Part shown: positions 15,580-23,473 of the stretch, piece after piece
Position numbering within the stretch: the first letter of the stretch is position 1
Layout: each line of letters begins with the position of its first letter
Source: Candidatus Obscuribacterales bacterium
GTDB taxonomy: Bacteria > Cyanobacteriota > Vampirovibrionia > Obscuribacterales > Obscuribacteraceae
DNA: 64,000 bases
Direction of reading: 5' to 3'
Assembly: GCA_019745415.1 (NCBI GenBank)
Contig: JAIETF010000064.1
Span: 1 to 64,000 of the forward strand
The notes under the pieces: model-generated
Told to the model about the DNA's origin: nothing
What the model saw: the letters and a program-made list of their open reading frames with translations, nothing else
The model's database searches: none
Translations under genes and position numbers: made by a program

Positions 15580-17199
15580 CTAATTTGAGGAGACAGCCTC
15601 TTTTATATTGGCTCTCTTTAGTCTTTCGATTAGATCGGCTATGACGATACGCACATCACTGACCGAAGCCTTGTGACCATTAACAAGAACAGTAACAGCC
15701 AGCTTCTTGCCTTGAGCCGTATCGAGTACGCCGGTTATACCGCGCACTGTCTCCATCGCGCCGGTCTTGAATCGGAACCGGCCCCTCTCTTCTCTTTCAC
15801 CCTTGACGATTCTGCCTCCGCCGCCTTGACTGCGCAAAAGATCAAGATACTCAGGATGCTTCTGAGCCATATAGCGCAGCACCAGATTTAGTGCGTGGGG
15901 AGTTACTGAATTCTTTCTAGAGAGTCCGCAGCCATCAAACAAAATCACCTCGGCATTAGGTACTGCAATTGATGAAAGCCATTGACCAATGCGGGCAAGC
16001 CCCCGCTCTTCCAGGTCGGATGTTCTTTTTGAAGCCAGTGCCTTGCCATTACCGCCGCCTTGTTTCTCGGCATTGAGTCCTATTTGCGCAATAGTGCGCA
16101 GAAACTGCTGGGCATAAAGATTGTCGCTTTCATATAGGCAAAGCTTGATTAGTTGGGGCAAGGGCTTTGAGCTATGTTCAGCCAGAACCAATGTTGGCTG
16201 CTTGGCTAGAAAGCCAGGAACCTTGCTGTCTCTCAAAATACGACGATCAAATTCAACACCGCTTTCAGCCAGAGTGCTTGAGAACAAAGCCAGGTTGAAG
16301 GCAGTAGGGTTGGCCACTACAAAAGGACCATCTTTGTGTACTTTTGGGTCCGGCTTGCCGTTGGCACCGGAAGCGATACCGCGGCAAAGCTTGGCAGTCT
16401 GTGTATTCTCATCATAGATAAGAAAAGCACTGGCCAGATCGGCTGAAAGAACACCGTCCAAAACCGAATTTAATGACGAACCGGCGTCGTCTATCTTGAT
16501 GGTACTAGGAATACCGGCGGAATAAGCAATATTTTTGTCTACCACCAAAGAAGAAGAGACAGGCATCCATTCCTGACCAAAGTCTTCTAAGAGCCAGTGC
16601 ACATGAAAGTTATCAGCGCCGTTATTAGGGCTGAGTTGGTAGACTTTGCCCTTTACTGCTTGCAGTTTGACACCGCTCTTATCACCATCGAAATTGCGTA
16701 AAGACATAACTAAAGAAGCTAAGTCGCCCCTGGAAAAGGAAGGGTCCTCGCTGGTTTCAAGAGCAAGATCACCGTTCAAGACACCGTCTTTGATCGATCC
16801 TGCTGTGAGCAGTTTTGTCTTATAGACAAAGTCGCGACCAAGCAAGTCGTACAGACAGGCTGTGGTAATTACCTTGGCCGTTGAGGCTGGTGTATGTCTT
16901 TTGTCGCCATTAGACTGGTAAAGCACCTTGCCGCTGGCAAGATCCATCACCTCGACACCTACTCGGGAATGTTTGATTTCCGGTCTGTTAAGCCAGGTCT
17001 TCACAGCAAGAGAAATATCCCCGGCTTCGACCGGTTTTGCCGATTGCTTAGAGGCTTGCTTAGTCGTTGTCGACTGTTTATGCTTTCCGTCCTTGGCTAG
17101 CGCTTGACTGGGGTGACCAATGATCAAGACAGTAAGAAAGCCCGTGATACTGAATATGGACAACGACGTCGCGAACAAATGCTTAAAAGGCGATCTCAT
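15580..17199 (-). CDS. dacB: D-alanyl-D-alanine carboxypeptidase/endopeptidase, PBP4 type (S13)
   Basis: This is a low-molecular-weight penicillin-binding protein of peptidase family S13 that trims or cuts peptidoglycan cross-bridges in the periplasm. The three active-site motifs are present: S106-TAK109 after the strand VMDLASGKVLYQ, SDN (in YESDNLYAQ), and KTG (in RFKTGAME). The long insertion between SxxK and SxN is typical of PBP4. The start at 17199 overlaps the stop of the upstream dehydrogenase (TAATG) and is followed by a signal sequence of about 35 residues; an upstream extension would run into that gene. It is the last of a thioesterase-bdhA-dacB unit. Confidence 0.9.
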   Translation of the reverse strand: MRSPFKHLFATSLSIFSITGFLTVLIIGHPSQALAKDGKHKQSTTTKQASKQSAKPVEAGDISLAVKTWLNRPEIKHSRVGVEVMDLASGKVLYQSNGDKRHTPASTAKVITTACLYDLLGRDFVYKTKLLTAGSIKDGVLNGDLALETSEDPSFSRGDLASLVMSLRNFDGDKSGVKLQAVKGKVYQLSPNNGADNFHVHWLLEDFGQEWMPVSSSLVVDKNIAYSAGIPSTIKIDDAGSSLNSVLDGVLSADLASAFLIYDENTQTAKLCRGIASGANGKPDPKVHKDGPFVVANPTAFNLALFSSTLAESGVEFDRRILRDSKVPGFLAKQPTLVLAEHSSKPLPQLIKLCLYESDNLYAQQFLRTIAQIGLNAEKQGGGNGKALASKRTSDLEERGLARIGQWLSSIAVPNAEVILFDGCGLSRKNSVTPHALNLVLRYMAQKHPEYLDLLRSQGGGGRIVKGEREERGRFRFKTGAMETVRGITGVLDTAQGKKLAVTVLVNGHKASVSDVRIVIADLIERLKRANIKEAVSSN

Positions 17200-17993
17200 T
17201 AGCGAGCTGTCCAACCGCCATCGATTGGCATACTGCTGCCAGTGATCGAACCCGCCAGATCGCTTGCCAAATAAAGACAAAGTGCACCAAGCTCTTCTAA
17301 TGAAACAAAACGATTGGAAGGTTGTTTCTCGCTTATCAGCCTATGTCTGGCTTCATCAACAGTAATATCGTTGGCTGCTGCTATGGCTTCCACTTGTTTT
17401 TCCACCAAGGGAGTTTCGACCCAGCCGGGGCAGACAGCATTGCAGGTGATACCAGTGTCGGCGCATTCAAGTGCTACAACTTTTGTCAGCCCCACTATTC
17501 CGTGTTTGGCGGCTACATAGGCAGCCTTGTGGGTGCTGGCAACAAGACCATGCACCGAAGCGATATTGATGATTCGTCCCCAATTTTTAGCTTTCATCTT
17601 AGGCAGGCTCATTCTAATTGTATGGAAAGCAGCGGAGAGATTGATGGCAATTATCTGGTCCCAGCGATCAACAGGAAAGTCTTCAACCAGGGCTGTATGT
17701 TGAATGCCGGCATTATTAACCAGCACGTCTACGCCGCCGAATTTTTCTATGGCAGACTCGATAAAATGCTCAACTTCCGTGGTGCGGGACATATCGGTGG
17801 GCAGATGCACAACGTCTTTGGCACCAGCCTCTTTTAATTCTTTAATGACTCCGGCAATCTCAGCTTCAGAGCCAAAACCGTTTATGGCCAAACAGAGATG
17901 CTTCTCGGCCATGGCTTTAGCGATTGCCTTACCGATACCACTGGTGGCACCGGTGATGACGGCTACCTTTGCCTGAGTCTTTAAGGAAGTCAT
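17199..17993 (-). CDS. bdhA: 3-hydroxybutyrate dehydrogenase (SDR family)
   Basis: A short-chain dehydrogenase with NAD-binding TGATSGIGKA (residues 14-23), NNAG (93-96) and the catalytic S146, Y159, K163. Features specific to D-3-hydroxybutyrate dehydrogenase are CPGWVETPLVEKQ, EKQPSNRFV and the C-terminal PIDGGWTAR. It interconverts 3-hydroxybutyrate and acetoacetate and would serve polyhydroxybutyrate or ketone-body use. No PHB synthase is in the window. It lies 21 bases after the thioesterase and its stop overlaps the dacB start, so the three are probably co-transcribed. Confidence 0.9.
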   Translation of the reverse strand: MTSLKTQAKVAVITGATSGIGKAIAKAMAEKHLCLAINGFGSEAEIAGVIKELKEAGAKDVVHLPTDMSRTTEVEHFIESAIEKFGGVDVLVNNAGIQHTALVEDFPVDRWDQIIAINLSAAFHTIRMSLPKMKAKNWGRIINIASVHGLVASTHKAAYVAAKHGIVGLTKVVALECADTGITCNAVCPGWVETPLVEKQVEAIAAANDITVDEARHRLISEKQPSNRFVSLEELGALCLYLASDLAGSITGSSMPIDGGWTAR

Positions 17994-18014
17994 TATTATC
18001 TTTACCTCAATTTC

Positions 18015-18443
18015 CTATTTTTTCTCTTGCCAAGCCTTGTAGGCTTCCACAATGCGAGGTGGAAGCCTACAAGGCTTAGCGGTTGTACTACTGATGAAAA
18101 GTCCTTGATGACTGGCTTCAGTACAGACTTCACCATTCACCAAAAAACGTCCGGAAAATGTCATGGTGGCGGCGGTGATATCACTTATCCACATTTCACC
18201 CTTGGGTTTATCGAACAATCGAATCGCCCTTTTGTACTTGATCTGACTGCCGGCAAGAATCGGCATATAGCCTTCTTCCATCAGCTCATTGAGGGGAAAG
18301 TACTCTTCCAGAATTTTCAGCCGCATATCTTCCAACCAGCGAAAATAGCTGATATTGGAAACGTGTCCGGCATAATCTATATCGTAGGTCGATACCCTAA
18401 CATCAAGGGTGACAGCCAGAAAACGATTAGTTCCTGCATTCAT
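18015..18443 (-). CDS. Acyl-CoA thioesterase, 4HBT hotdog fold
   Basis: A 142-residue single hotdog domain. The N-terminal V-S-T-Y-D-I-D-Y-A-G-H-V-S-N motif matches the 4-hydroxybenzoyl-CoA thioesterase/YbgC-FadM type, where the Asp near the start is catalytic; the WLEDMRLKILEE helix follows. It would hydrolyse an acyl-CoA, which fits its neighbour bdhA. The 3' end of the gene contains a perfect 19-bp inverted repeat, and its start region carries a 16-bp tandem duplication with no clear Shine-Dalgarno sequence. Confidence 0.8.
   Translation of the reverse strand: MNAGTNRFLAVTLDVRVSTYDIDYAGHVSNISYFRWLEDMRLKILEEYFPLNELMEEGYMPILAGSQIKYKRAIRLFDKPKGEMWISDITAATMTFSGRFLVNGEVCTEASHQGLFISSTTAKPCRLPPRIVEAYKAWQEKK
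18032..18077. repeat. Perfect 19-bp inverted repeat inside the thioesterase 3' end
   Basis: The arms at 18032-18050 and 18059-18077 are exact reverse complements, separated by 8 bases. Both arms are translated as the last residues of the thioesterase. With one mismatch the stem extends by two more pairs. In mRNA it would form a very stable hairpin just before the stop and the bdhA start; no T-run follows in either direction, so it is not a classical terminator. Confidence 0.85.
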
Positions 18444-18446
18444 TTT

Positions 18447-18478
18447 GAAGATAGAGTTTCATGAAGATAGAGTTTCCA
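18447..18478. repeat. 16-bp tandem duplication at the thioesterase start
   Basis: GAAGATAGAGTTTC occurs twice, 16 bases apart (18447-18460 and 18463-18476). On the minus strand this creates an extra out-of-frame ATG at 18462, opening an 11-codon frame that overlaps the thioesterase start at 18443. It sits where the ribosome binding site should be and could affect translation. Confidence 0.7.
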
Positions 18479-18512
18479 AATAGCGATTACCGGACCTACT
18501 GATCATAACTCT

Positions 18513-19004
18513 TTAAGATATTTTTTTGTCGAGCATCTTTTTGTAGCGATTGGCATGGAAAGCCTCGACATGTTTGAAAGCCTTAAATCTCTTGGCTGCC
18601 TTGTAGAATCTCTCAGCATGCTCTTTTGATTCGTTAGCCTGTTCGATAAACTCACCGGCTGCATCGAGATGTCCTTCAGCTACTGCCTCTCTTTCAAACT
18701 GAGGGTACATAACTTCTGTTTCGTACATTTCACCTTCATATGCCAGTTGCAAGAGTTTTGCCGTGGTCATGCCTTCCAGTGGATAAATCAGCTCAAGATG
18801 GGCGAAAGCATGGCTGGTCTCTTCATTGGCTGTTTTTTCGAAAAGAGCGGCTACTTCTTCATCGCCTAGTTGTCTAGCAAGCTTGGCAAAATATAGATAT
18901 TTGCGATTAGCCATCGACTCACCGGCAAAAGCTTGCTCAAGATTACGCGAAGTCAAATCGGTCGTGGTGGTTAGCTTTGTATCCTTCTCACTAGTATTGT
19001 TCAT
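18513..19004 (-). CDS. Rubrerythrin-type ferritin-like diiron protein without rubredoxin domain
   Basis: A four-helix ferritin-like domain (163 residues) with the rubrerythrin pattern: AGESMANRKYLYFA (first Glu ligand), ANEETSHAFAHLE (ExxH), a GEMYETEVMYPQF helix, and ESKEHAERF (second E/H set). Rubrerythrins reduce peroxide and protect against oxidative stress in low-oxygen organisms. The usual C-terminal rubredoxin CxxC-CxxC domain is absent, so electrons must come from a separate partner. The C-terminal tail is basic (HANRYKKMLDKKIS). A separate 4-Cys protein is encoded divergently at 19222-19449. Confidence 0.88.
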   Translation of the reverse strand: MNNTSEKDTKLTTTTDLTSRNLEQAFAGESMANRKYLYFAKLARQLGDEEVAALFEKTANEETSHAFAHLELIYPLEGMTTAKLLQLAYEGEMYETEVMYPQFEREAVAEGHLDAAGEFIEQANESKEHAERFYKAAKRFKAFKHVEAFHANRYKKMLDKKIS

Positions 19005-19094
19005 GACTGCCTCCTTAGGCTTATTCTATATATAGACCTTGTCTAAATCGAAGTTAAAAAGAAATCCGGCGCATACTGCCAACCGGTTATGTGT

Positions 19095-19109
19095 TTAGAA
19101 TAGATCTAA
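19095..19109. promoter_or_regulatory. Short palindrome, possible operator
   Basis: TTAGA-ATAGA-TCTAA is an inverted repeat in the AT-rich spacer between the divergent rubrerythrin and zinc-ribbon genes. Its length and composition are like Fur/PerR-type boxes, but the match is loose. Confidence 0.25.
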
Positions 19110-19221
19110 CTATAGAATTCGTCAAGCCATAAAAACGTAGAAATTTAGAAGCCAAAGATTAGTTGTAGAATCCTTAGCTTCTATTCAATTACAAACCTCT
19201 TTCTATGTTCAGGTAACGGAG

Positions 19222-19449
19222 ATGTCTCTATCAACTATCAAGAAAGCCGTCGATTCAGGAAAAATGATTTGTCCTTCTTGCAAAGGCGCTGTCAAGAAAT
19301 ATGAAAAGTATGTGGAGATGACTGCTTCGGTTTGGGACGGCGCCGGTGACTCAAACCATGAAACAGCCGGAGCCAAGGTTACCCTCATCTGTGGTAACTG
19401 CGATTGGAAAGAGAGAACCGAGTTCTGGTCTCAATACATAGCTGAATAG
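19222..19449 (+). CDS. Small four-cysteine zinc-ribbon-like protein
   Basis: A 75-residue protein with CPSC at residues 17-20 and CGNC near residue 58, separated by a beta-rich stretch. That is a zinc-ribbon or rubredoxin-like knuckle pair. It is divergent from the rubrerythrin, which lacks its own rubredoxin domain, so a role as electron partner is possible; the knuckles do not match the rubredoxin consensus closely, and a structural zinc is equally likely. ACGGAG lies just upstream of the ATG. It ends one base before the convergent neighbour. Confidence 0.65.
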   Translation: MSLSTIKKAVDSGKMICPSCKGAVKKYEKYVEMTASVWDGAGDSNHETAGAKVTLICGNCDWKERTEFWSQYIAE

Positions 19450-19450
19450 A

Positions 19451-20299
19451 TTAAGGCACTGCCTTGTTCTCAGCCTCGGCGGAAGCCTTGTCCTGAGCCG
19501 TCTGATTTACTGCTTCCGGTGGTTTTTCCTCGCTCTTTTCAGCATTACCTTCAGGCTGGGTCTGGGGCTGATGCGGATGGCTTGGCACGGGCGGCAAGGG
19601 CGGATTAGCCGGCTTTTCATCCTTTTCAGACTTCTCCGACACCTTATTTCTAATCAATTGAGCTTGCTTGAGAAGGCTGTCAGCTACCTTGTTCTGTCCT
19701 CGCTCACGGCACATGGCCGCTAATTTCTCGAGCCTGGTAGCTTCGTCAAGCTTATCGAGGCCGTTGAGCGACTCATTGGCTTTATCGCTTTCACCAAGAG
19801 CTTTCTGGAAAGCGCTTTCCATCTCATTGAGGCGACTCTCGCGGGCTGCCAGATTCTCTAGAGCTTCAGCCAATGCCGAAGCGGCAACGCTTTTGTCCTT
19901 TTCCGAACCTGTTTCGGCTATTGATTGCAAAGCCGACACAGTACCCTGACTGGCAAAAATCTGGGCAAACTTAGATGCCAGCTCGGCATTTGTTAAGGAA
20001 GAAATGGCTAAAATTGCCGCTCTTTTGCTTTTGTCATTGCCCATTAGGTGGGGTATAAACTTTTCGATTGTTTGTATTTCTTGCAGCCTCAACTGCTGCT
20101 GGTTGAATGAATAGGTAAAGTAACCGCCCATAATAAAGATTAGAACGCCTGAAATTATCGGAGCCACCGCGCCGAGCTTGTCCCAGGCATCTTTCTGGGG
20201 CTTCTTATCGCCGACAGCACTCTCTGCATCTGGTGCTAAATCGCTAGGCTGCGTACTATTCTCTTTTTCTGTTGCTTCATTCACGCAAAAAGAATACAA
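19451..20299 (-). CDS. Single-pass membrane protein with helical and Pro-rich tail
   Basis: I do not recognise the family. One membrane helix lies at about residues 43-66 (LGAVAPIISGVLIFIMGGYFTY). The N-terminal 40 residues are acidic and polar. After the membrane come helical segments (residues 70-215) with HEAT- or TPR-like spacing, then a low-complexity tail rich in Pro, Glu, Lys and Gln. The layout (polar N-terminus, one helix, helical domain) recalls the protein at 50514-51452, but I see no clear sequence match. The start is the ATG at 20299. A role in the envelope is likely. Confidence 0.6.
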   Translation of the reverse strand: MYSFCVNEATEKENSTQPSDLAPDAESAVGDKKPQKDAWDKLGAVAPIISGVLIFIMGGYFTYSFNQQQLRLQEIQTIEKFIPHLMGNDKSKRAAILAISSLTNAELASKFAQIFASQGTVSALQSIAETGSEKDKSVAASALAEALENLAARESRLNEMESAFQKALGESDKANESLNGLDKLDEATRLEKLAAMCRERGQNKVADSLLKQAQLIRNKVSEKSEKDEKPANPPLPPVPSHPHQPQTQPEGNAEKSEEKPPEAVNQTAQDKASAEAENKAVP

Positions 20300-20359
20300 C
20301 TTGCCAACTTGGCTTGTCGAGCTTTTAGTAAGATAAGCTAAGTCATTTAAAGGGTCCCC

Positions 20360-21343
20360 ATGCGATCAATCATAATCACAGAGCCAGGCGCAGCCGATGT
20401 TCTAAAAATAGTCGAGAAGGAAAAACCGGTTGTCGGCAAAGATGAACTGCTTGTTAAGGTCTGCGCTTTCGGTCTAAACCGCGCCGATATTGCCCAGCGT
20501 CTAGGCCGCTATCCAGCCCCGAAAGGCGTGCCAGCAGATGTCCCAGGGCTTGAATACGCCGGAGAGGTGGAAGCCGTCGGCGGCAGTGTAAGCAAATTCA
20601 AGCCAGGCGATCGCGTTTTCGGCTTGGTGGGCGGCGGCAGCTATCAGGAATACTTGCTTGTGCATGCAGAGACAGCTATGCCCATACCTGATAGTTTGTC
20701 ATTTGCAGAAGCGGCTGCTTACCCGGAAGCTTTCGTCACCGCCTTTGATGCCATGGTCTTACAAGGACAGCTGAAGCCCAAGCAGAAAGTTCTCATTTCG
20801 GCAGTAGGTAGCGGTGTTGGTTTGGCAGCAGCTCAGATTGCCAAGTTATATAGAGCTTCATCAGTAGGGACAAGCCGCACCCAAGACAAATTAGATAGAG
20901 CCAAAGTCTTAATTGGCAACGGCTTCCAAGCCATTAAGTGCGATAAAGAGGCAAACTTTGCCAGGCAAGTGAAAGAGGCGGTCGGCGAGATCGATCTGTT
21001 TGTTGAACTGGTGGGCGGAAGTTATGTAGAAGAAGATATAAAGTGCGCCGCAGCCAAAGCAACTATTATGCTGATTGGGCTCTTGGGCGGCTCCATGACA
21101 GAGCTTAGCCTCAATCTTATGCTGATGAAAAGGCTGAGACTGATTGGCACGTCTATGAGATCGCGCAGCCTAGAAGAGAAGATAGCGCTTACTAGACGTT
21201 TTGAAAGCGAACTATTGCCCTTCATTGCCGAGAAAGAATTACAGGCTAATCTAGATTGCACCATGCCCTTCGATCAAATCGTCCAAGCTCATAAGATGAT
21301 GGAAGCCGATGCTAATTTCGGCAAAATCGTCATGGTCTTTTGA
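20360..21343 (+). CDS. NADPH:quinone oxidoreductase, PIG3-like (MDR superfamily)
   Basis: A 327-residue zinc-free medium-chain dehydrogenase/reductase. Signatures are NRADIAQRLGRYP, PGLEYAGEVEAVG, the substrate-side YPEAFVTAFDAM motif and the NADPH-binding AVGSGVGLAAAQIAK. The AFGLNRADIAQR-x-G-x-YP block is typical of the TP53I3/PIG3 branch. It would reduce quinones or related enones with NADPH in the cytoplasm. The stop codon directly abuts the ATG of the next gene, an MnmC-like methyltransferase. Confidence 0.85.
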   Translation: MRSIIITEPGAADVLKIVEKEKPVVGKDELLVKVCAFGLNRADIAQRLGRYPAPKGVPADVPGLEYAGEVEAVGGSVSKFKPGDRVFGLVGGGSYQEYLLVHAETAMPIPDSLSFAEAAAYPEAFVTAFDAMVLQGQLKPKQKVLISAVGSGVGLAAAQIAKLYRASSVGTSRTQDKLDRAKVLIGNGFQAIKCDKEANFARQVKEAVGEIDLFVELVGGSYVEEDIKCAAAKATIMLIGLLGGSMTELSLNLMLMKRLRLIGTSMRSRSLEEKIALTRRFESELLPFIAEKELQANLDCTMPFDQIVQAHKMMEADANFGKIVMVF

Positions 21344-22255
21344 ATGACCATACCAAGAGAGTATGTTGCCACCGCTGATGGTTCACTCAGTTTGAAAGAA
21401 CCAACAGTAAACGAGCTTTATCACAATTTGCATGGTGCCTATGCCGAAGCTTTTGAGGACTATGCCCGCCCATCTTTTTTTGTGCTGGACCGGCTGGGCT
21501 TTGCCCAAGATCTTGCCAGAGAAGGCGGAAAATTAGCCGTGATCGACGCCTGTTTCGGACTTGGTTATAACAGCCTAGTCTTACTAGATTACTTACTTGA
21601 CCAAGAGAAGTATAAGCAATTGGGCTTGCAAGAACTGCATATCTGCGCCATAGACACCGACCACGACCTAGCTTGCGATGCCGTGCCTCGTGTACTTTCC
21701 CAGCCTTGTTTCAAAGCCATTGATAAAGGTATAGACTGCTCTCTATTCACCAGTCTGACACCGCGCTCTTCTAAAATCGGCGATCTCAAAATCAGTGCTT
21801 TATTCGTCAATCAAGATCTTAGACAAGCTCTGCAGCAACTTGAGCCAACCTACGATCTGGTCTTTCATGATCCTTTTTCGCCGCGCAAGGTGACCGAACT
21901 TTGGACCATTGAAGTCTTTGCCGAATACAAAAGACTGCTCTCAACCTGGGGTATGCTCTTTACTTATTCGGCGGCGCCGGCGGTGCGGGGTACCTTGCGC
22001 AGCCTGGGTCTGAATGTATATAAGACAACCGCGGTGGGCGGCAAAAAAGGGGGCACCATGGCCGCCAATAAGACTATTGATGCCGCTTTGATGCAAGAGT
22101 CAAAGGGTCTCATTTATCCACTCAGCCAAGATGAGGAGTATCGATTGAGCACCAGCTCAGCTCTCCCATATAGAAATCCACAGGGAAATCTCAGCGGCGA
22201 AGAAATTAGGAACAACAGACTGCTTGAGCAGGCTGAGTTTCTCAAGAAAACTTAG
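21344..22255 (+). CDS. MnmC-like SAM-dependent methyltransferase
   Basis: This 303-residue protein resembles the methyltransferase half of MnmC (tRNA 5-methylaminomethyl-2-thiouridine synthesis). Diagnostic features are the N-terminal TADGSLSL, the H-x-x-x-GA-x-E-A-x-x-x-F segment, the SAM motif DACFGLGYNSL, and FHDPFSPRKVTELWT. The C-terminal FAD-dependent oxidase half of E. coli MnmC is absent, as in many other bacteria. Modification of tRNA wobble uridine is the likely role. It starts on the base after the stop of the oxidoreductase and overlaps the convergent kdsD by 4 bases. Confidence 0.8.
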   Translation: MTIPREYVATADGSLSLKEPTVNELYHNLHGAYAEAFEDYARPSFFVLDRLGFAQDLAREGGKLAVIDACFGLGYNSLVLLDYLLDQEKYKQLGLQELHICAIDTDHDLACDAVPRVLSQPCFKAIDKGIDCSLFTSLTPRSSKIGDLKISALFVNQDLRQALQQLEPTYDLVFHDPFSPRKVTELWTIEVFAEYKRLLSTWGMLFTYSAAPAVRGTLRSLGLNVYKTTAVGGKKGGTMAANKTIDAALMQESKGLIYPLSQDEEYRLSTSSALPYRNPQGNLSGEEIRNNRLLEQAEFLKKT

Positions 22256-23298
22256 ATTACACCAGCTCTAAGCAAGTCTTTTAGGTCAATCAAACCAACC
22301 GGTCTAGTGGCATGGTCGACTATGAGCAAGTCAGCGATTGAATATTTCTCCATCAGCTTCAGAGCCTCTACAGCCAAGCTCTGCGAAGAAATGGTCTTCG
22401 GTGAAGTGGTCATAATATCGCGTGCACACTTCTCGAAAACCGACTCTCTATATTTCGATATTGAACGTCTCAAATCGCCGTCGGTGATTACACCTCTCAA
22501 TTTGCCGTCGTCTTCGCATACTGCTGTAAAGCCCAATTTCTTGGCGGTGATTTCTTCCAACACAGCTTCATAGGCGGCATTGAGCGAAACAATCGGCACA
22601 TCGACACCGGAGCGCATAATTGACTCAACCGTGATTAATTTCTGACCGAGACTGCCGCCGGGATGACTTCTAGCAAAGTCTTCCGGCGCAATTCCCTTGA
22701 CCGCCATCAAGGTCATGGCCAGAGCATCACCCATAGCCAGAGCAGCGGTGGTGGAAGAAGTGGGAGCAAGATTGAGAGGGCAGGCTTCTTTATCGACGCT
22801 GACATCGAGCACGACATCGGCATAGCGCGCCAAGGTAGACTGCATATTGCCTGTGAGAGCTATGAGCTTGAGACCGGTGCGTTTGATTGGTTCCAGCACA
22901 AGCTTGATTTCTTGAGTTTCGCCCGAACTAGATAGGGCGATGACCAGGTCGCGACTATCGAGCATACCGAAGTCGCCATGGCGCAGTTCAGCCGGATGAA
23001 CAAAGAAGGCGGGTGTGCCTGTCGAGGCAAAAGTGGCAGCAATCTTTGTGGCTATGTGACCACTCTTGCCCATGCCGGTCACAACTACCTTGCCGGTGCA
23101 TTCCACTAAAAGTTCTATAGCGTGTTCAAAGCTTGGTGCCAGGCGATCTTTGATGCGCAGAATTGCTTCCGCCTCGTCTTGTAACACTTGGGCGCCGTAT
23201 TCAATTAGCGAAAGTTCTACAGTCTCGGGTTTGGCTTCATCAAGGTCTGAAGGCGAAGCACTGAATACTTGCCCGACTTCGAGATCAAATTGGTTCAT
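22252..23298 (-). CDS. kdsD: Arabinose-5-phosphate isomerase (KdsD/KpsF/GutQ)
   Basis: Converts ribulose 5-phosphate to arabinose 5-phosphate, the first step to Kdo of lipopolysaccharide. An SIS domain covers about residues 35-170, with VVVTGMGKSGHIATKIAATFASTG-like core, HPAELRHGDFGML, SSSGETQE and the long ARSHPGGSLGQKL motif after it. Two CBS domains follow (residues about 205-348). The ATG at 23298 has AAGGA 7 bases upstream; a TTG further up at 23325 is less likely. The gene supports a Gram-negative envelope with Kdo. Confidence 0.92.
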   Translation of the reverse strand: MNQFDLEVGQVFSASPSDLDEAKPETVELSLIEYGAQVLQDEAEAILRIKDRLAPSFEHAIELLVECTGKVVVTGMGKSGHIATKIAATFASTGTPAFFVHPAELRHGDFGMLDSRDLVIALSSSGETQEIKLVLEPIKRTGLKLIALTGNMQSTLARYADVVLDVSVDKEACPLNLAPTSSTTAALAMGDALAMTLMAVKGIAPEDFARSHPGGSLGQKLITVESIMRSGVDVPIVSLNAAYEAVLEEITAKKLGFTAVCEDDGKLRGVITDGDLRRSISKYRESVFEKCARDIMTTSPKTISSQSLAVEALKLMEKYSIADLLIVDHATRPVGLIDLKDLLRAGVI

Positions 23299-23387
23299 CG
23301 ATAGGTCCTTAATTTTCTTTCTCAATTGAGTTTCTAGCTAACGCTCGGCGATAAGAGGTTTATTTTACAACCTGCTGCTTTGATTTC

Positions 23388-23412
23388 TTGACAAACTCTA
23401 ACTGTTTATAAT
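23388..23412 (+). promoter_or_regulatory. Consensus-like -35 and -10 boxes with short spacer
   Basis: TTGACA at 23388-23393 and TATAAT at 23407-23412 lie upstream of the kinase gene. The spacer is only 13 bases, against the usual 16-18, so either only the -10 box is used or the match is chance. Confidence 0.3.
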
Positions 23413-23473
23413 GGATTCTGTAAAACCTCACCAAGATTCCGCTCAATTTCTGAGACTTACTTAAGGAAATCAG

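Noticed and set aside
15557-15610. Possible terminator between the convergent genes at 15556 and 15580
   Set aside because: Only a 5-bp AGGCT/AGCCT pair with a long loop is present, too weak to call.
19025-19060. AT-rich TATATATAGA-type boxes before the rubrerythrin, considered as its promoter
   Set aside because: A -10-like sequence is present but no -35 at a normal distance, so I could not place it with confidence.
19668-19949. A 93-codon plus-strand Leu/Ser/Arg-rich frame
   Set aside because: It lies within the membrane protein gene, and its composition is typical of the antisense of a helical, Glu/Leu-rich gene.
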